This document shows positions 1-8,698 of a stretch of 64,000 bases of DNA, one piece after another. This DNA comes from Leisingera coralii. Lineage in GTDB: Bacteria; Pseudomonadota; Alphaproteobacteria; Rhodobacterales; Rhodobacteraceae. The notes below the pieces were generated by a model. That model saw nothing but the letters and a program-made list of their open reading frames with translations. It had not been told where the DNA came from and did no database searches. Position 1 is the stretch's first letter; the number at the start of each line of letters is the position of its first letter. The DNA lies in the NCBI RefSeq assembly GCF_049056525.1, contig NZ_JBHUPT010000034.1:1-64000 (forward strand), in the 5' to 3' direction. The position numbers and the translations under genes were made by a program.

Positions 1-660
1 GCTGAACCGGCTTCTCTTCATCGTCTGTCTCCTCGGTTGGAGAACAGGCTAACCTCAAAGCGAGGACATTTCAGGGGAGCACGTCAGTGCTGTAGAACTT
101 CGGCCTGAGTTGATCGCGCAGATGCGCCAAGATGGTGAGAATGAAATCCTAGTTTTTGAAGCTGAAATGCATATGGGACTAAGGCACGAATTTTGAGTCC
201 AAAAAACAACTCGTTCCGCAGCAACAGAATGCTCTTTTAGGCTAATCGGCTGTTCGCTTCGCCTGTGCAGCGAACTTCCGCTTAGCCGCCCGGCCTGCAT
301 GTGCTGACCCACCTGACTGGTCACCAGGCATGGGGCCGCTTTGGGTTGGCTCGAGCCGATCACTTTAGCCAGGAACGCTGTCGCGGCGGGCAGCTTGGCG
401 CTGCACCGCCGCAAGGCGGCAGTGAGCCCCAGTTTGACCGATGCTGCAATGTGCATGAATGTCTGGTCACAAATTTTGCAAGGATGGTGTTCATTGAGCG
501 TTTGCATGGTTGGATCTTAGGCAGTCCTGGATTTATTCATTGGCGGGTATTGTCCAACTGAAAACCAGCAATAGAAAGCCTAGCGACTCCGGTGAAATCG
601 GGGGTAACACAGTCCCACGCTGTACAAGCGAAAGGCTTCAATCATTGACTTCTCTAGCTA
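1..660. other. No confident gene; degenerate intergenic DNA
   Basis: Several open frames of 60 to 150 codons exist on both strands, but none has a convincing ribosome-binding site, a recognisable domain or the codon pattern of its neighbours. The longest, on the minus strand at 55-507, is rich in Ser, Ala and Cys and reads like translated noncoding DNA. The stretch may hold an eroded gene or repeat. It lies downstream of the minus-strand nucleoside transporter operon. Confidence 0.4.
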
Positions 661-686
661 TAAAAAAAGCCCCCAGACTTGGGGGC
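661..686 (-). terminator. Rho-independent terminator of the BMP transporter operon
   Basis: A 7-bp stem GCCCCCA (669-675) with TGGGGGC (680-686) and a 4-base loop is followed, on the minus strand, by a run of seven Ts (read as A at 662-668). It lies about 35 bases after the stop codon of the substrate-binding protein gene, where the end of the four-gene importer operon is expected. Confidence 0.85.
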
Positions 687-720
687 GAGAGTGTAAGGAG
701 GAGCGATTATTAGGGATGCA

Positions 721-1674
721 TTATTGTGGATTTACAACCAAAGTGCCGGACTTCATGGCGTCGATCAGTTTGTTGACTTCATCCACAACGTCCACCGGGA
801 TATCTGGGTGGAACGACCCGATCCGCATGGCCAGTTCATTGCCCATATCCGCCCGGTAGAGTGCACCTTCCAGTTTTCCAGCAGCTGCCAGTTCCAGGTA
901 GGACCGCATGTTGCCTCGGACATCCAGAATAGCGGACTGCAGGATTTCCGGCCATTCGTTGATCGCATCACGATAGATGCCGATGCCATAGACGCCTTTT
1001 TCCTGAACGGCTTGCATGGAGCCCAGCGTCGCACTGTCCATTGTCGGCCAGACGACATCAGCGCCTTGGGAAATTTGGTTCAAGGCAGCTTCTTTGCCCT
1101 TGGCGATGTCATCCCAGTCGCCGGTCCAGGTAACCAGAACTCTGACGTCCGGATTGGCCGCTTTGGCGCCCGCTTCGTAGCCAGCAACCGTGTCGGTCGT
1201 GAACTTGAACTGCTGCGCCGCGATGATGCCGATGGTGCCTGTGTCTGACATGGAGCCTGCAACGTAGCCCATCAGATAAGCGATTTGGCTGAAATAGAAA
1301 TCCGCGTTGGCAATGTTGTCTTTGGTACCCAGTCCGTTGTTCACCATGAACATGGTTTCCGGGAAGCGGGCTGCGACACGTTCCACTGCGTCCTGGAATT
1401 CTCCGCCGTGACCGATCACAAGGTCATATCCCCGGCGTGCGTAGTCACTCAGGACTTCGATTTGTTCCGGCTGATGCACGCTTTCGGAAAAGGCGGCTTC
1501 AAAGCCGAGCGCTTCACCTGCCTTGGTGAGACCTTCGAATCCGGCTTGGTTCCAGCCATTATCAGAAATCGATCCGGGCATAACGATCGCGGCGCGTTCG
1601 ATCCCGTCAGCGGCCGCAGGCCCGGCCAACATCAGTGCCACAAGCCCCGCCAATAGTTTGGACATCAATTGCAT
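721..1674 (-). CDS. BMP-family ABC transporter substrate-binding protein (nucleoside/purine type)
   Basis: Periplasmic binding protein of the BMP (PnrA/Med-like) family, which captures nucleosides, purines or related compounds for an ABC importer. The 317-residue protein starts with a signal peptide (MQLMSKLLAGLVALMLAGPAAA). There is no lipobox Cys, as expected for a free periplasmic protein. Family-like blocks are visible: SDNGWNQAG near residue 35 and the SVHQPEQIEVLSDYARRGYD region near residue 65. The ATG at 1674 is chosen because GGGAG lies just upstream; an upstream in-frame start at 1749 would put 25 charged residues before the signal peptide. It is the last gene of the importer operon, followed by a terminator. 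The ligand cannot be read from sequence. Confidence 0.88.
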   Translation of the reverse strand: MQLMSKLLAGLVALMLAGPAAADGIERAAIVMPGSISDNGWNQAGFEGLTKAGEALGFEAAFSESVHQPEQIEVLSDYARRGYDLVIGHGGEFQDAVERVAARFPETMFMVNNGLGTKDNIANADFYFSQIAYLMGYVAGSMSDTGTIGIIAAQQFKFTTDTVAGYEAGAKAANPDVRVLVTWTGDWDDIAKGKEAALNQISQGADVVWPTMDSATLGSMQAVQEKGVYGIGIYRDAINEWPEILQSAILDVRGNMRSYLELAAAGKLEGALYRADMGNELAMRIGSFHPDIPVDVVDEVNKLIDAMKSGTLVVNPQ

Positions 1675-1763
1675 TGTTGTTCTCCCATATTGGATATGTG
1701 GTGTCAGGGTGACGGGAGGATCGCGACGTGAAAAACGATTGTTTCTCACGTCACGCCTGAGAT

Positions 1764-2696
1764 TTATCGATGCTCCCGGTCGTAGGGCAGTCCGACGCTT
1801 GCAGGTGCGCTGGCCTTGGCGCCGAGGACCACGAGTGCGATGAGCGATGCGAGGTAAGGCAAGATCAGGAAGAGCTGATAGGGAATCTCTGGCGAGGTGA
1901 ATTGCAGTTTGAACTGCACCGCATCACAGAAGCCGAAGAAAAGCGCCGCGCAGATCGCGCCAATGGGCGACCAACGTCCCAAGATGATTGCCGCAAGCGC
2001 TATGAAGCCTTTGCCCGCGCTCATGCCTTCCGCAAACACATAGACTTGCGACAAGACCAGATGCACCCCGGCCAGCGCCGCGAGGGCTCCGCTGACTGCA
2101 ATTGCGAGATATTGCATGCGAAAGACAGGCACCCCGGCCAAGTCCGCAGCCTTCGGGTTTTCGCCAACGGCGCGCAGGTCCAGACCCTTGTGGGATTTCA
2201 TCAGCCAGAACCAGGCTGCTATTGCCAATCCGATCAAAAGGTAGAACAGCGGATCCTGGGAAAACAGGGACGGGCCAACGACGGGAAGATCTGACAAGAA
2301 GGGAATATCGATCTGCGAGAACCCGTTTACCCGCGCCCCTCCGGCCTGAGCCCCGAATATCTGACGGGACAGAAAAGCTGTGAGACCGGCCAGCAGCAGG
2401 TTGAGCGCGATACCGCCAACCAGCTGGTTGATGCGCAGCCGAATCGACATATACCCAAGCAGCAGGCCTGAGATCAGGCCGCAAATGATCCCGCATCCGA
2501 GCCCGATCATGGCGGAGCCCGTTGCGAAAGATCCAGCTGCAGCGCCAAGCGCTCCGGCAAGGATCTGACCTTCGAGGCCGATGTTGTACAGCCCGCCACG
2601 TTCCGCGATCACCCCGCCAAGGGCAGCAAAAGCAATTGGCGTACCCAATCGGGCGGTTCCGGCAAGGACGTCACCCAGCAAAACAAGATCAATCAT
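1764..2696 (-). CDS. Nucleoside-type ABC transporter permease (BPD_transp_2 family)
   Basis: Inner-membrane permease of 310 residues, one of two that form the channel of the BMP-type importer. Many hydrophobic segments run through the protein. The motif ERGGLYNIGLEGQ near residue 31 is characteristic of nucleoside/simple-sugar permeases of this superfamily (NupQ/YufQ-like). The gene lies 3 bases from the second permease and about 90 bases before the binding-protein gene on the same strand, so the four genes probably form one transcript. Nucleoside or purine specificity is inferred from the family only. Confidence 0.87.
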   Translation of the reverse strand: MIDLVLLGDVLAGTARLGTPIAFAALGGVIAERGGLYNIGLEGQILAGALGAAAGSFATGSAMIGLGCGIICGLISGLLLGYMSIRLRINQLVGGIALNLLLAGLTAFLSRQIFGAQAGGARVNGFSQIDIPFLSDLPVVGPSLFSQDPLFYLLIGLAIAAWFWLMKSHKGLDLRAVGENPKAADLAGVPVFRMQYLAIAVSGALAALAGVHLVLSQVYVFAEGMSAGKGFIALAAIILGRWSPIGAICAALFFGFCDAVQFKLQFTSPEIPYQLFLILPYLASLIALVVLGAKASAPASVGLPYDREHR

Positions 2697-2699
2697 AGC

Positions 2700-3785
2700 C
2701 TATGCCTCTTTCTTTTGGCGTTGTGTTTGGCGGCGCAGCCGCAGGTTTCTTGCCAGGGGTTTCAGAATGGATGTTGACCTGGTTCGCGGTGTCACGAGGG
2801 CGGCGGCGACAAGAACCACGACGAGCCCCTCGACCACTTCGATGACGGAACTGTCGACCCCGACGGCACGTTGCATCGTTCCCGCGCCGGCAGAGAGCCC
2901 GGCAAGGAACAGCGCGGTCAAAGGCGCGACAATTGGGTTAAGAGCCGCAAGGAAGGCGACGACAATTCCGTCATAGCCGTAGCCATCGCTAAACAGGTGG
3001 AACAGGCGGTACTTCAACCCGATCACCTCGATTGCGCCGGCCATGCCTGCAAGGCTGCCGCCAATCAACATGGCGCGGATGACGGTCTTTTTCTGGTCCA
3101 CACCGGCATAGGCCGCAGCGCGCGCATTGCGCCCCACAAGGTCCAGCTGGAAACCCGATGGCGTGAAGCGCAGCCAGAAATACAAGATGACCGTCATGGC
3201 CAGCCCGAATACAAAGCCCACATGGGTATCAGATCGCGGCATCAGAATAGGCAGGCGATAGGCTTCTGAGACTTCCTCCGAATAAGGATATGGCGCGCCT
3301 TCGGCCAATAGCGGCCCGGCCACGGCGTAGCTGACGATGTGGATCGCAATAAAGTTCATCAGCAGCGTGACAATGACCTCATTCGTGCCCCGATAGGCTT
3401 TGAGATAAGCAGGAATTGCCGCCCAGAACGCCCCGCCGACGGCGGCGGCGAAAAATATCAGCGGCACGCCCAATAGACCGGGCAGATCGGGGATCGCCAA
3501 AGCAAAGACGGCGCCGAACAACCCGCCAATATAGATCTGTCCCTCGCCACCGATGTTGAACACACCGGCGCGCATCGGAATGATCACGGCCAGCCCCGCC
3601 AGAAGCATCGGCGAGGCTTTAACCAAAGTATTGGAGAAACCCCAGTAATTCAGGAAGGATTCCAGAAACAGAACCTTATAGGCCTCAAACGGGTTGTGCC
3701 CGTCCAGCAGGATCAGCACCCCGCCAACGCTCAGCGCTAAAAGCAAAGCGATCGCAATCCGGCGTTGCATGGTAAATCTGTTCAT
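2700..3785 (-). CDS. Nucleoside-type ABC transporter permease (BPD_transp_2 family)
   Basis: Second inner-membrane permease, 361 residues, NupP/YufP-like. The motif MRAGVFNIGGEGQIYIGG near residue 70 matches the conserved cytoplasmic loop of this family, and about eight to ten membrane segments can be counted. Its start overlaps the end of the ATP-binding gene by 4 bases (ATGA type), which suggests translational coupling. The C-terminus is a basic tail (RRQTQRQKKEA). Together with the neighbouring permease it should form a heterodimeric channel. Confidence 0.87.
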   Translation of the reverse strand: MNRFTMQRRIAIALLLALSVGGVLILLDGHNPFEAYKVLFLESFLNYWGFSNTLVKASPMLLAGLAVIIPMRAGVFNIGGEGQIYIGGLFGAVFALAIPDLPGLLGVPLIFFAAAVGGAFWAAIPAYLKAYRGTNEVIVTLLMNFIAIHIVSYAVAGPLLAEGAPYPYSEEVSEAYRLPILMPRSDTHVGFVFGLAMTVILYFWLRFTPSGFQLDLVGRNARAAAYAGVDQKKTVIRAMLIGGSLAGMAGAIEVIGLKYRLFHLFSDGYGYDGIVVAFLAALNPIVAPLTALFLAGLSAGAGTMQRAVGVDSSVIEVVEGLVVVLVAAALVTPRTRSTSILKPLARNLRLRRQTQRQKKEA

Positions 3786-5311
3786 TGTACCTCCTCCGGC
3801 GCTGCGGTCATCAAGAGCCCGATATCTTGAAGAGTTGTGTTTTCTGGATCGACAACACCCGTGATCCGGCCAAAGGCCATCACGGCGACGCGGTCAGAGA
3901 TGTCGAGCACATGTTCAAGTTCAGTGGAGATATAGAGAACCCCCACGCCGCTTTGGGCGACGGCACGGATCTGGTTCTGAACAAATTCCGTTGCGCCGAC
4001 ATCAAGCCCTTTAGTCGGCTGTACGACGACCAAAAGATTGCGCGTCCGGGCCACTTCACGGGCCAGAACGATTTTTTGTTGATTACCACCGGATAAAGCC
4101 GAGGCGTTCAGTTTCGGGTCAGGGGGCCTGATGTCAAAGGCCGCGACCACGTCGCTTGCGATCTCGTGCATCGCGCGCCGGGAAATCAGACCGCCAGACA
4201 TGAACCTGTCTTCGCCAATGGATCGAAAGGCCATATTTTCTTCGACACTGAGCGACAGGACCAAGCCCTCGGCATGGCGGTCCTCGGGCACGAAGCCTAT
4301 GCCATCTGCAATGCGCGAAGCGATGGAGGCGCTTGATATCTCCGTGCCATTAAGGTGGATGGCGCCGCTGGTTTGCCTTTTGAGGCCGGTGATCACCTCG
4401 CTCAACTCCGTCTGGCCATTGCCGTCGATCCCGGCGATTCCAAGGATTTCGCCAGCCTTCACGGAGAGGGTCACATCTTGCAGGATTTCCGCACCGCCTG
4501 GATCGGTCAGGCAGACATCAGAGACAACCAGAGCGTCCGGTGCTGAGCTGGTGTCGTTGCGCGCCTTTTTGGCCTTGGGCGTCTCGACCGTTTCGCCGGC
4601 CGGCTTTTCTCCCATCATAAGCGCTGACATATGCGCCATGGGCGTGGTCGCAACCGGAAGAACTCCCTCGACATGCCCATGGCGCATTATCATGACGCGA
4701 TCGGCAATTTCGCGGATTTCATCGAGCTTGTGGCTGATGAAAAAGACAAGGCAGCCGTTGGCGACCAGCTTGCGCACCCCTTTGAGAAACGGCGCGACTT
4801 CGGTCGGGGCAAGAACGCTGGTGGGTTCATCCAGGATCAGGATCGATACATCGCGAAACAGCGCCTTAAGGATTTCCACCCTTTGCTTCATGCCCACAGG
4901 CATTTCCGTTACGCGGATGCCGAAATCGACGTTAAAGTCAAAGTCGCTGCAAAGCTGCCGAATGCGCGCCCGCGCTTCGGCACCCCTCTTTGTGCTGGGC
5001 AAGCCGATCAGAATGTTCTCTTCGGCGGTCATCGCGCCGACCAGGCTGAAATGCTGGTGGATCATGCCGATCCCATGCTCAATTGCTCTTGCTGGGCTGG
5101 TCACCGAAACAGGTGTTCCGCCCAGTTTGATTTCGCCGTTATCGGGCTGATACAGACCGATCAGAACGCTTGCGAACGTGGTTTTCCCCGCTCCGTTCTC
5201 GCCCAAAATCGCAATGCACTCGCCCTTCGAGGCCAGCAGATTGACGTCGTGCAATGCACGAACGGCGCCAAACGACTTGCCGATGCCGGTGACTTTCAAA
5301 AATGGATCCAA
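3782..5311 (-). CDS. ABC transporter ATP-binding protein with two nucleotide-binding domains (nucleoside type)
   Basis: Cytoplasmic ATPase of about 509 residues with two fused ABC domains, the arrangement usual for nucleoside and ribose-type importers. Domain 1 has Walker A GENGAGKTT, a divergent signature (VGMKQRVEI) and Walker B ILILDEPTSVL. Domain 2 has the degenerate Walker A GIDGNGQTE, signature LSGGNQQK and the QPTKGLDVGA block typical of the second domain of this group. The start chosen is TTG at 5311, because GGGAGG lies five bases upstream; a TTG at 5341 is also open but has no Shine-Dalgarno. First gene of the importer operon, divergent from the LysR gene. Confidence 0.87.
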   Translation of the reverse strand: MDPFLKVTGIGKSFGAVRALHDVNLLASKGECIAILGENGAGKTTFASVLIGLYQPDNGEIKLGGTPVSVTSPARAIEHGIGMIHQHFSLVGAMTAEENILIGLPSTKRGAEARARIRQLCSDFDFNVDFGIRVTEMPVGMKQRVEILKALFRDVSILILDEPTSVLAPTEVAPFLKGVRKLVANGCLVFFISHKLDEIREIADRVMIMRHGHVEGVLPVATTPMAHMSALMMGEKPAGETVETPKAKKARNDTSSAPDALVVSDVCLTDPGGAEILQDVTLSVKAGEILGIAGIDGNGQTELSEVITGLKRQTSGAIHLNGTEISSASIASRIADGIGFVPEDRHAEGLVLSLSVEENMAFRSIGEDRFMSGGLISRRAMHEIASDVVAAFDIRPPDPKLNASALSGGNQQKIVLAREVARTRNLLVVVQPTKGLDVGATEFVQNQIRAVAQSGVGVLYISTELEHVLDISDRVAVMAFGRITGVVDPENTTLQDIGLLMTAAPEEVQ

Positions 5312-5474
5312 GACAACCTCCCAACTTTCACGCAAATTCAAGAGAGAATGCCCTATCTTCTCAAATTAGATGTTTTCACCTCACAGCTGAGAATTTCGCC
5401 CACATGTGAACTGGCAATCGGGTTAGAGTAGAGCGACGAAATAGCATCGCATCAGGAGAGCAAAGCCGCGCGTC
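5312..5474. promoter_or_regulatory. Divergent promoter region between importer operon and lysR-type gene, with inverted repeats
   Basis: This 163-base gap must carry the promoters of both the importer operon (minus) and the LysR gene (plus). It contains TTCTCA (5358-5363) and TGAGAA (5388-5393) as an inverted pair, and a tighter dyad CTCA-N4-TGAG at 5380-5391. LysR proteins usually bind such dyads between divergent genes, so this is the likely operator. No -35/-10 pair can be assigned with confidence. Confidence 0.4.
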
Positions 5475-6401
5475 ATGGCGAAGATTCCGTCGTTGAAAAG
5501 CATTCAGGCCTTCGAAGCGGCCTGCCGGCATCTGAGTTTCAAGGATGCCGCCGATGAATTATGCGTTACTCCGACTGCCATTTCCCATCAGATCAAATCG
5601 CTGGAGGATCAACTTGGGGTGCCCCTGTTCCACCGGCTGACCCGCGCCTTGAAACTGACGGAGGATGGGGCCAATTACGCGCCCCACATCATTGAGGCCT
5701 TCAAGAACATCGAAGCCGCCTCTCTCGCGCTGGAGGAAGACGACCTTGCGGGCACATTGACAATCTCAACAACCGGGTCTTTTGCCGCCAATTGGCTTAG
5801 CCCGCGGCTGCGAGGCTTTTACGAGAAATACCCAGAGATTTCGGTAAGGGTTCTGTCAAGCGATCAGCTGGTGGATTTCAAATCCAGCGATGTGGATGTG
5901 GCCATTCGGTATGGCTTTGGCGATTATCCTGACAGCAATGTGGCTTGGGTCTTGAATGACTGGGTGGCCCCTGTCTGCAGCGTGGAAAAGGCGAAGTCAC
6001 TGAGTTCCCCCGAAGATCTTCTGAAGTCTCGTCTGATCGAATACCAGTGGAGCGGGTTTTCCGATGCGGATCCGAGTTGGGAGCGCTGGATGGACGCGGC
6101 TGGCTTGCAGACTGGTGATGTCGAGCCCTATGTCACCTATTCCGAGGAACACATCTGCTTGCTGACGGCAAGCGATGGTCATGGTGTGGCCCTGGTCAGC
6201 CTTTTGGCCGCCGCGCGTTTTCTGGAACGCAATATGCTGGTCGCTCCCTTTGACACGGCATTGAAGAACAAGAGCTATTTTCTCGTCTGCCCGGAAACTT
6301 ACGCCAATCGTGCACGCGTTCGTGTGTTCCGGGAATGGCTATTGGACCAAGCAGATGAGTTTCGCGACAGCGCCGTAGGTCAAAGGTTTTTTGAAGATTA
6401 G
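5475..6401 (+). CDS. LysR-family transcriptional regulator (GcvA-like)
   Basis: DNA-binding regulator of 308 residues, normal length for the family. A winged helix-turn-helix occupies roughly residues 5-63 (FKDAADELCVTPTAISHQIK is the recognition region), and a periplasmic-binding-protein-like effector domain follows from about residue 90 to 300. The N-terminal pattern (IPSLKSIQAFEAACRHLSF) is typical of the GcvA/TrpI branch. It is divergent from the importer and followed 97 bases later by the catabolic operon, so it probably controls both in response to the imported compound or an intermediate. The effector is unknown. Confidence 0.88.
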   Translation: MAKIPSLKSIQAFEAACRHLSFKDAADELCVTPTAISHQIKSLEDQLGVPLFHRLTRALKLTEDGANYAPHIIEAFKNIEAASLALEEDDLAGTLTISTTGSFAANWLSPRLRGFYEKYPEISVRVLSSDQLVDFKSSDVDVAIRYGFGDYPDSNVAWVLNDWVAPVCSVEKAKSLSSPEDLLKSRLIEYQWSGFSDADPSWERWMDAAGLQTGDVEPYVTYSEEHICLLTASDGHGVALVSLLAAARFLERNMLVAPFDTALKNKSYFLVCPETYANRARVRVFREWLLDQADEFRDSAVGQRFFED

Positions 6402-6498
6402 CGCGTCCGCAACGATCTAATCCGTCGCTTGAATTTTTGTCATTTCTAAATTGCCGAGAAGCATGCGTTTCTGAACCCCTAATCAGGAGTTCTTGCGC

Positions 6499-7182
6499 AT
6501 GCAAAGTTTTGACCCTTCCCAACCCGATGGTTTCAATCAAACACTGGACAGCACGGTCTCTGCCGACGGCGTCCCGGTCATTGCAGAACGGTATACAGTG
6601 CCAGCACGTTGCGGTGTCGCGGTGCGTTTGACAGCCGGGCAGACTTTGACCATCACCAATCCGACCGGCTGGCAAGTCTGCGATTTCTGGGCGTTCAATG
6701 CGGCAGAGCTGCATGAATATATGTCAATGCCGCATGTGCACACGGATCTTCTGTCTGTTTTCCCAAAGGTCGGCGACAGGTTGGTCAGCAATCTGCGCAA
6801 TCCTCTTTTGACGCTGACCCAAGACACATCGCCGGGTGTTCATGACACAACGATCGCCGCTTGCGATGCCAACCGGTACAAGCAATTGGGCGTCACTGAT
6901 TACCACGACAATTGCGCCGACAACTTGAGGCAGGCCTTGCTTGCTATCGGGAAAAAAGCACCGCATGTGCCAGCGCCCTTCAATCTGTGGATGAACGTCC
7001 CAGTTCACCCTGATGGCAGCCTTGCCTGGGCTGCGCCAGTGTCAAAGCCGGGGGACAGCATGACCTTCAAAGCTGAGATTCCAGTCTACGCCGTGATGTC
7101 GGCCTGCCCGCAGGATATCACTCCAGTCAACGGGGACGAAGGCAAGCCGAGCGCGCTGGAATTTGTTGTTCATGACGGCTGA
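6499..7182 (+). CDS. DUF1989 family protein (urea carboxylase-associated protein type)
   Basis: A 227-residue protein of the DUF1989 family. Members next to urea carboxylase (UAAP1/UAAP2) have been described as the two subunits of carboxyguanidine deiminase, which acts in guanidine breakdown; a single copy without urea carboxylase, as here, has no assigned role that I know of. Family-like features include SMPHVHTDLLSVFPKVGDRLVSN and DYHDNCADNLRQALL, which contain possible metal-binding His, Asp and Cys residues. ATG at 6499 sits nine bases after AGGAG; a TTG at 6493 is too close to it. It opens the four-gene operon, and its end overlaps the amidohydrolase start. Deiminase-like chemistry on a C-N bond is an inference. 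Confidence 0.8.
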   Translation: MQSFDPSQPDGFNQTLDSTVSADGVPVIAERYTVPARCGVAVRLTAGQTLTITNPTGWQVCDFWAFNAAELHEYMSMPHVHTDLLSVFPKVGDRLVSNLRNPLLTLTQDTSPGVHDTTIAACDANRYKQLGVTDYHDNCADNLRQALLAIGKKAPHVPAPFNLWMNVPVHPDGSLAWAAPVSKPGDSMTFKAEIPVYAVMSACPQDITPVNGDEGKPSALEFVVHDG

Positions 7183-8680
7183 TGGCGGCGACATATTTTC
7201 CGCCCGCTGGATCATCGAAGATGCCTTTCACAGTCACAACGACTACGCGCTTTATGTTCTAGACGGCAGAATAGCTGGCTTGGCGCCTCTGGCCGAATTA
7301 AAGTCACGTTATCCCAGCGCAAGGGTGCACTCGGACACAAACACTGCGATCCTGCCCGGGTTTGTGAATGCGCATCACCATTGCTATGGGGTGAACCTGA
7401 TCAACCAAGGGATACGGGATGACCTGTTAGAGCCTTGGATTTTCGCCTCCGCTAGCGCAGCTGACGTTGCGCCGCGCCTCGCCACCGAATACGCGGCAAT
7501 GCGCTTGCTGAAGAATGGGGTAACAGCTGTTGTGGATGCCTGCACCGCGGGTCACACAGCGGCCTTTGCCGAAGCGAAGATAAGGGACAAAATCACCGTA
7601 TATAATGGGCTTGGCCTGTCCTGTGCCATCGCGCCGGGCGAGAGATGGCACAACCAGCTTGTGCATCCATACGGGCAAAGCCAGTCGTTTCTGACCACCT
7701 TGCCCGAGGTTCTGCGATGCAAACTGCAGCGCCAGCACGTTGCGCGAACACGTATTGATCCGCAAGGCTTTGTGCGGCTTCTGTCCCGGATGCATGGCGA
7801 ATACGCGGCTTCTGAATGCGCTGATGTGTGGTTTGGCCCCACGGCACCGCATTGGACGGGCCAAGAGACCCTGCGCGACATCGCCAGGGAGGTTCGCGAA
7901 AGCGGCCAGCGCATTCACACTCATGCCGAGGAGTCTCGGCTGCAACACCTCTCGGCTACGGCCTGGAGTTTTCAGGGTGCCATCGCAGAATTGGGCAAAG
8001 CTGGCCTGCTCTCTGACGGCTTATCCTTGGCGCATATGGTCTGGGCGGACGAAAAAGATCTGGCGCGAGTGGCCGAGGCGCGCGCGCATATCGTGTGCAA
8101 TCCCAGCTCCAATTTGCGGCTGCGGTCCGGCATTGCACCCGCTCCATTGATGAAGCGGATGGGCATCAATCTCGCACTGGGGATGGATGGGACCAGCCTG
8201 GCAGGCGATGACGATATGTTCGCCGAAATGCGTTTGGCGCAAGGCCTTTATTGGTCAAGTGATCGGGCGAACCCTAGCCTGACCGCGAAGGATGTATTCG
8301 ACATGGCCACTATGGGTGGCGCGCGTTTGATGGGTATGGATCACAGCATCGGAAGCCTTTCCGCCGGCAAACGCGCCGACTTTGTGATCCTGCGCCTGGA
8401 CCGTATGGAAGGGCCCTGGTTGGACCCCGGCTTTGATCCGGTTGAGCTGTTGGTCAGCTCGGCAAAGTCCACGGATATCCAGAGCGTCTTCACCGGCGGA
8501 CAACTGGCCGTTTCGCACGGCGAAGCCAAAAAGTGCGACGAAAAGAAAATTCTTCAAAACATCACCGACGGCATGCAGCGCGCCGCTGATCAAAGGCTGA
8601 GCGCCAGTGAATATGCCGCCGTCAAATCCGCATTGCAGCGCTGGTATGACGATTGGCTGACGAAAAACGCCCCGCAATAG
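7172..8680 (+). CDS. Metal-dependent amidohydrolase/deaminase (ATZ/TRZ, 8-oxoguanine deaminase-like)
   Basis: Cytosolic amidohydrolase-superfamily enzyme of about 502 residues. Motifs in order: GFVNAHHHCYG near residue 70 (the HxH metal pair), HTHAEESRLQH near 250, HMVWADEKDL near 289 and GMDGTSLAGDDDMFAEM near 335 with the catalytic Asp. This pattern belongs to the branch that deaminates or dechlorinates nitrogen heterocycles (guanine, 8-oxoguanine, atrazine derivatives). The ATG at 7172 overlaps the preceding gene by 11 bases; TTG at 7163 is an alternative. About 50 residues follow the usual barrel end as a charged helical tail. The substrate is not predictable, but hydrolytic deamination of a ring compound fits the operon. 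Confidence 0.82.
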   Translation: MTADGGDIFSARWIIEDAFHSHNDYALYVLDGRIAGLAPLAELKSRYPSARVHSDTNTAILPGFVNAHHHCYGVNLINQGIRDDLLEPWIFASASAADVAPRLATEYAAMRLLKNGVTAVVDACTAGHTAAFAEAKIRDKITVYNGLGLSCAIAPGERWHNQLVHPYGQSQSFLTTLPEVLRCKLQRQHVARTRIDPQGFVRLLSRMHGEYAASECADVWFGPTAPHWTGQETLRDIAREVRESGQRIHTHAEESRLQHLSATAWSFQGAIAELGKAGLLSDGLSLAHMVWADEKDLARVAEARAHIVCNPSSNLRLRSGIAPAPLMKRMGINLALGMDGTSLAGDDDMFAEMRLAQGLYWSSDRANPSLTAKDVFDMATMGGARLMGMDHSIGSLSAGKRADFVILRLDRMEGPWLDPGFDPVELLVSSAKSTDIQSVFTGGQLAVSHGEAKKCDEKKILQNITDGMQRAADQRLSASEYAAVKSALQRWYDDWLTKNAPQ

Positions 8681-8698
8681 TGACAGAGGAGCAAGACC

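Noticed and set aside
55..507. 150-codon minus-strand frame at the left edge
   Set aside because: No ribosome-binding site, unusual composition and no known domain; it could be a remnant but is not supported as a gene.
590..660. Possible tRNA-like or leader structure
   Set aside because: No cloverleaf, T-loop or CCA end can be drawn; the only clear structure is the adjacent terminator.
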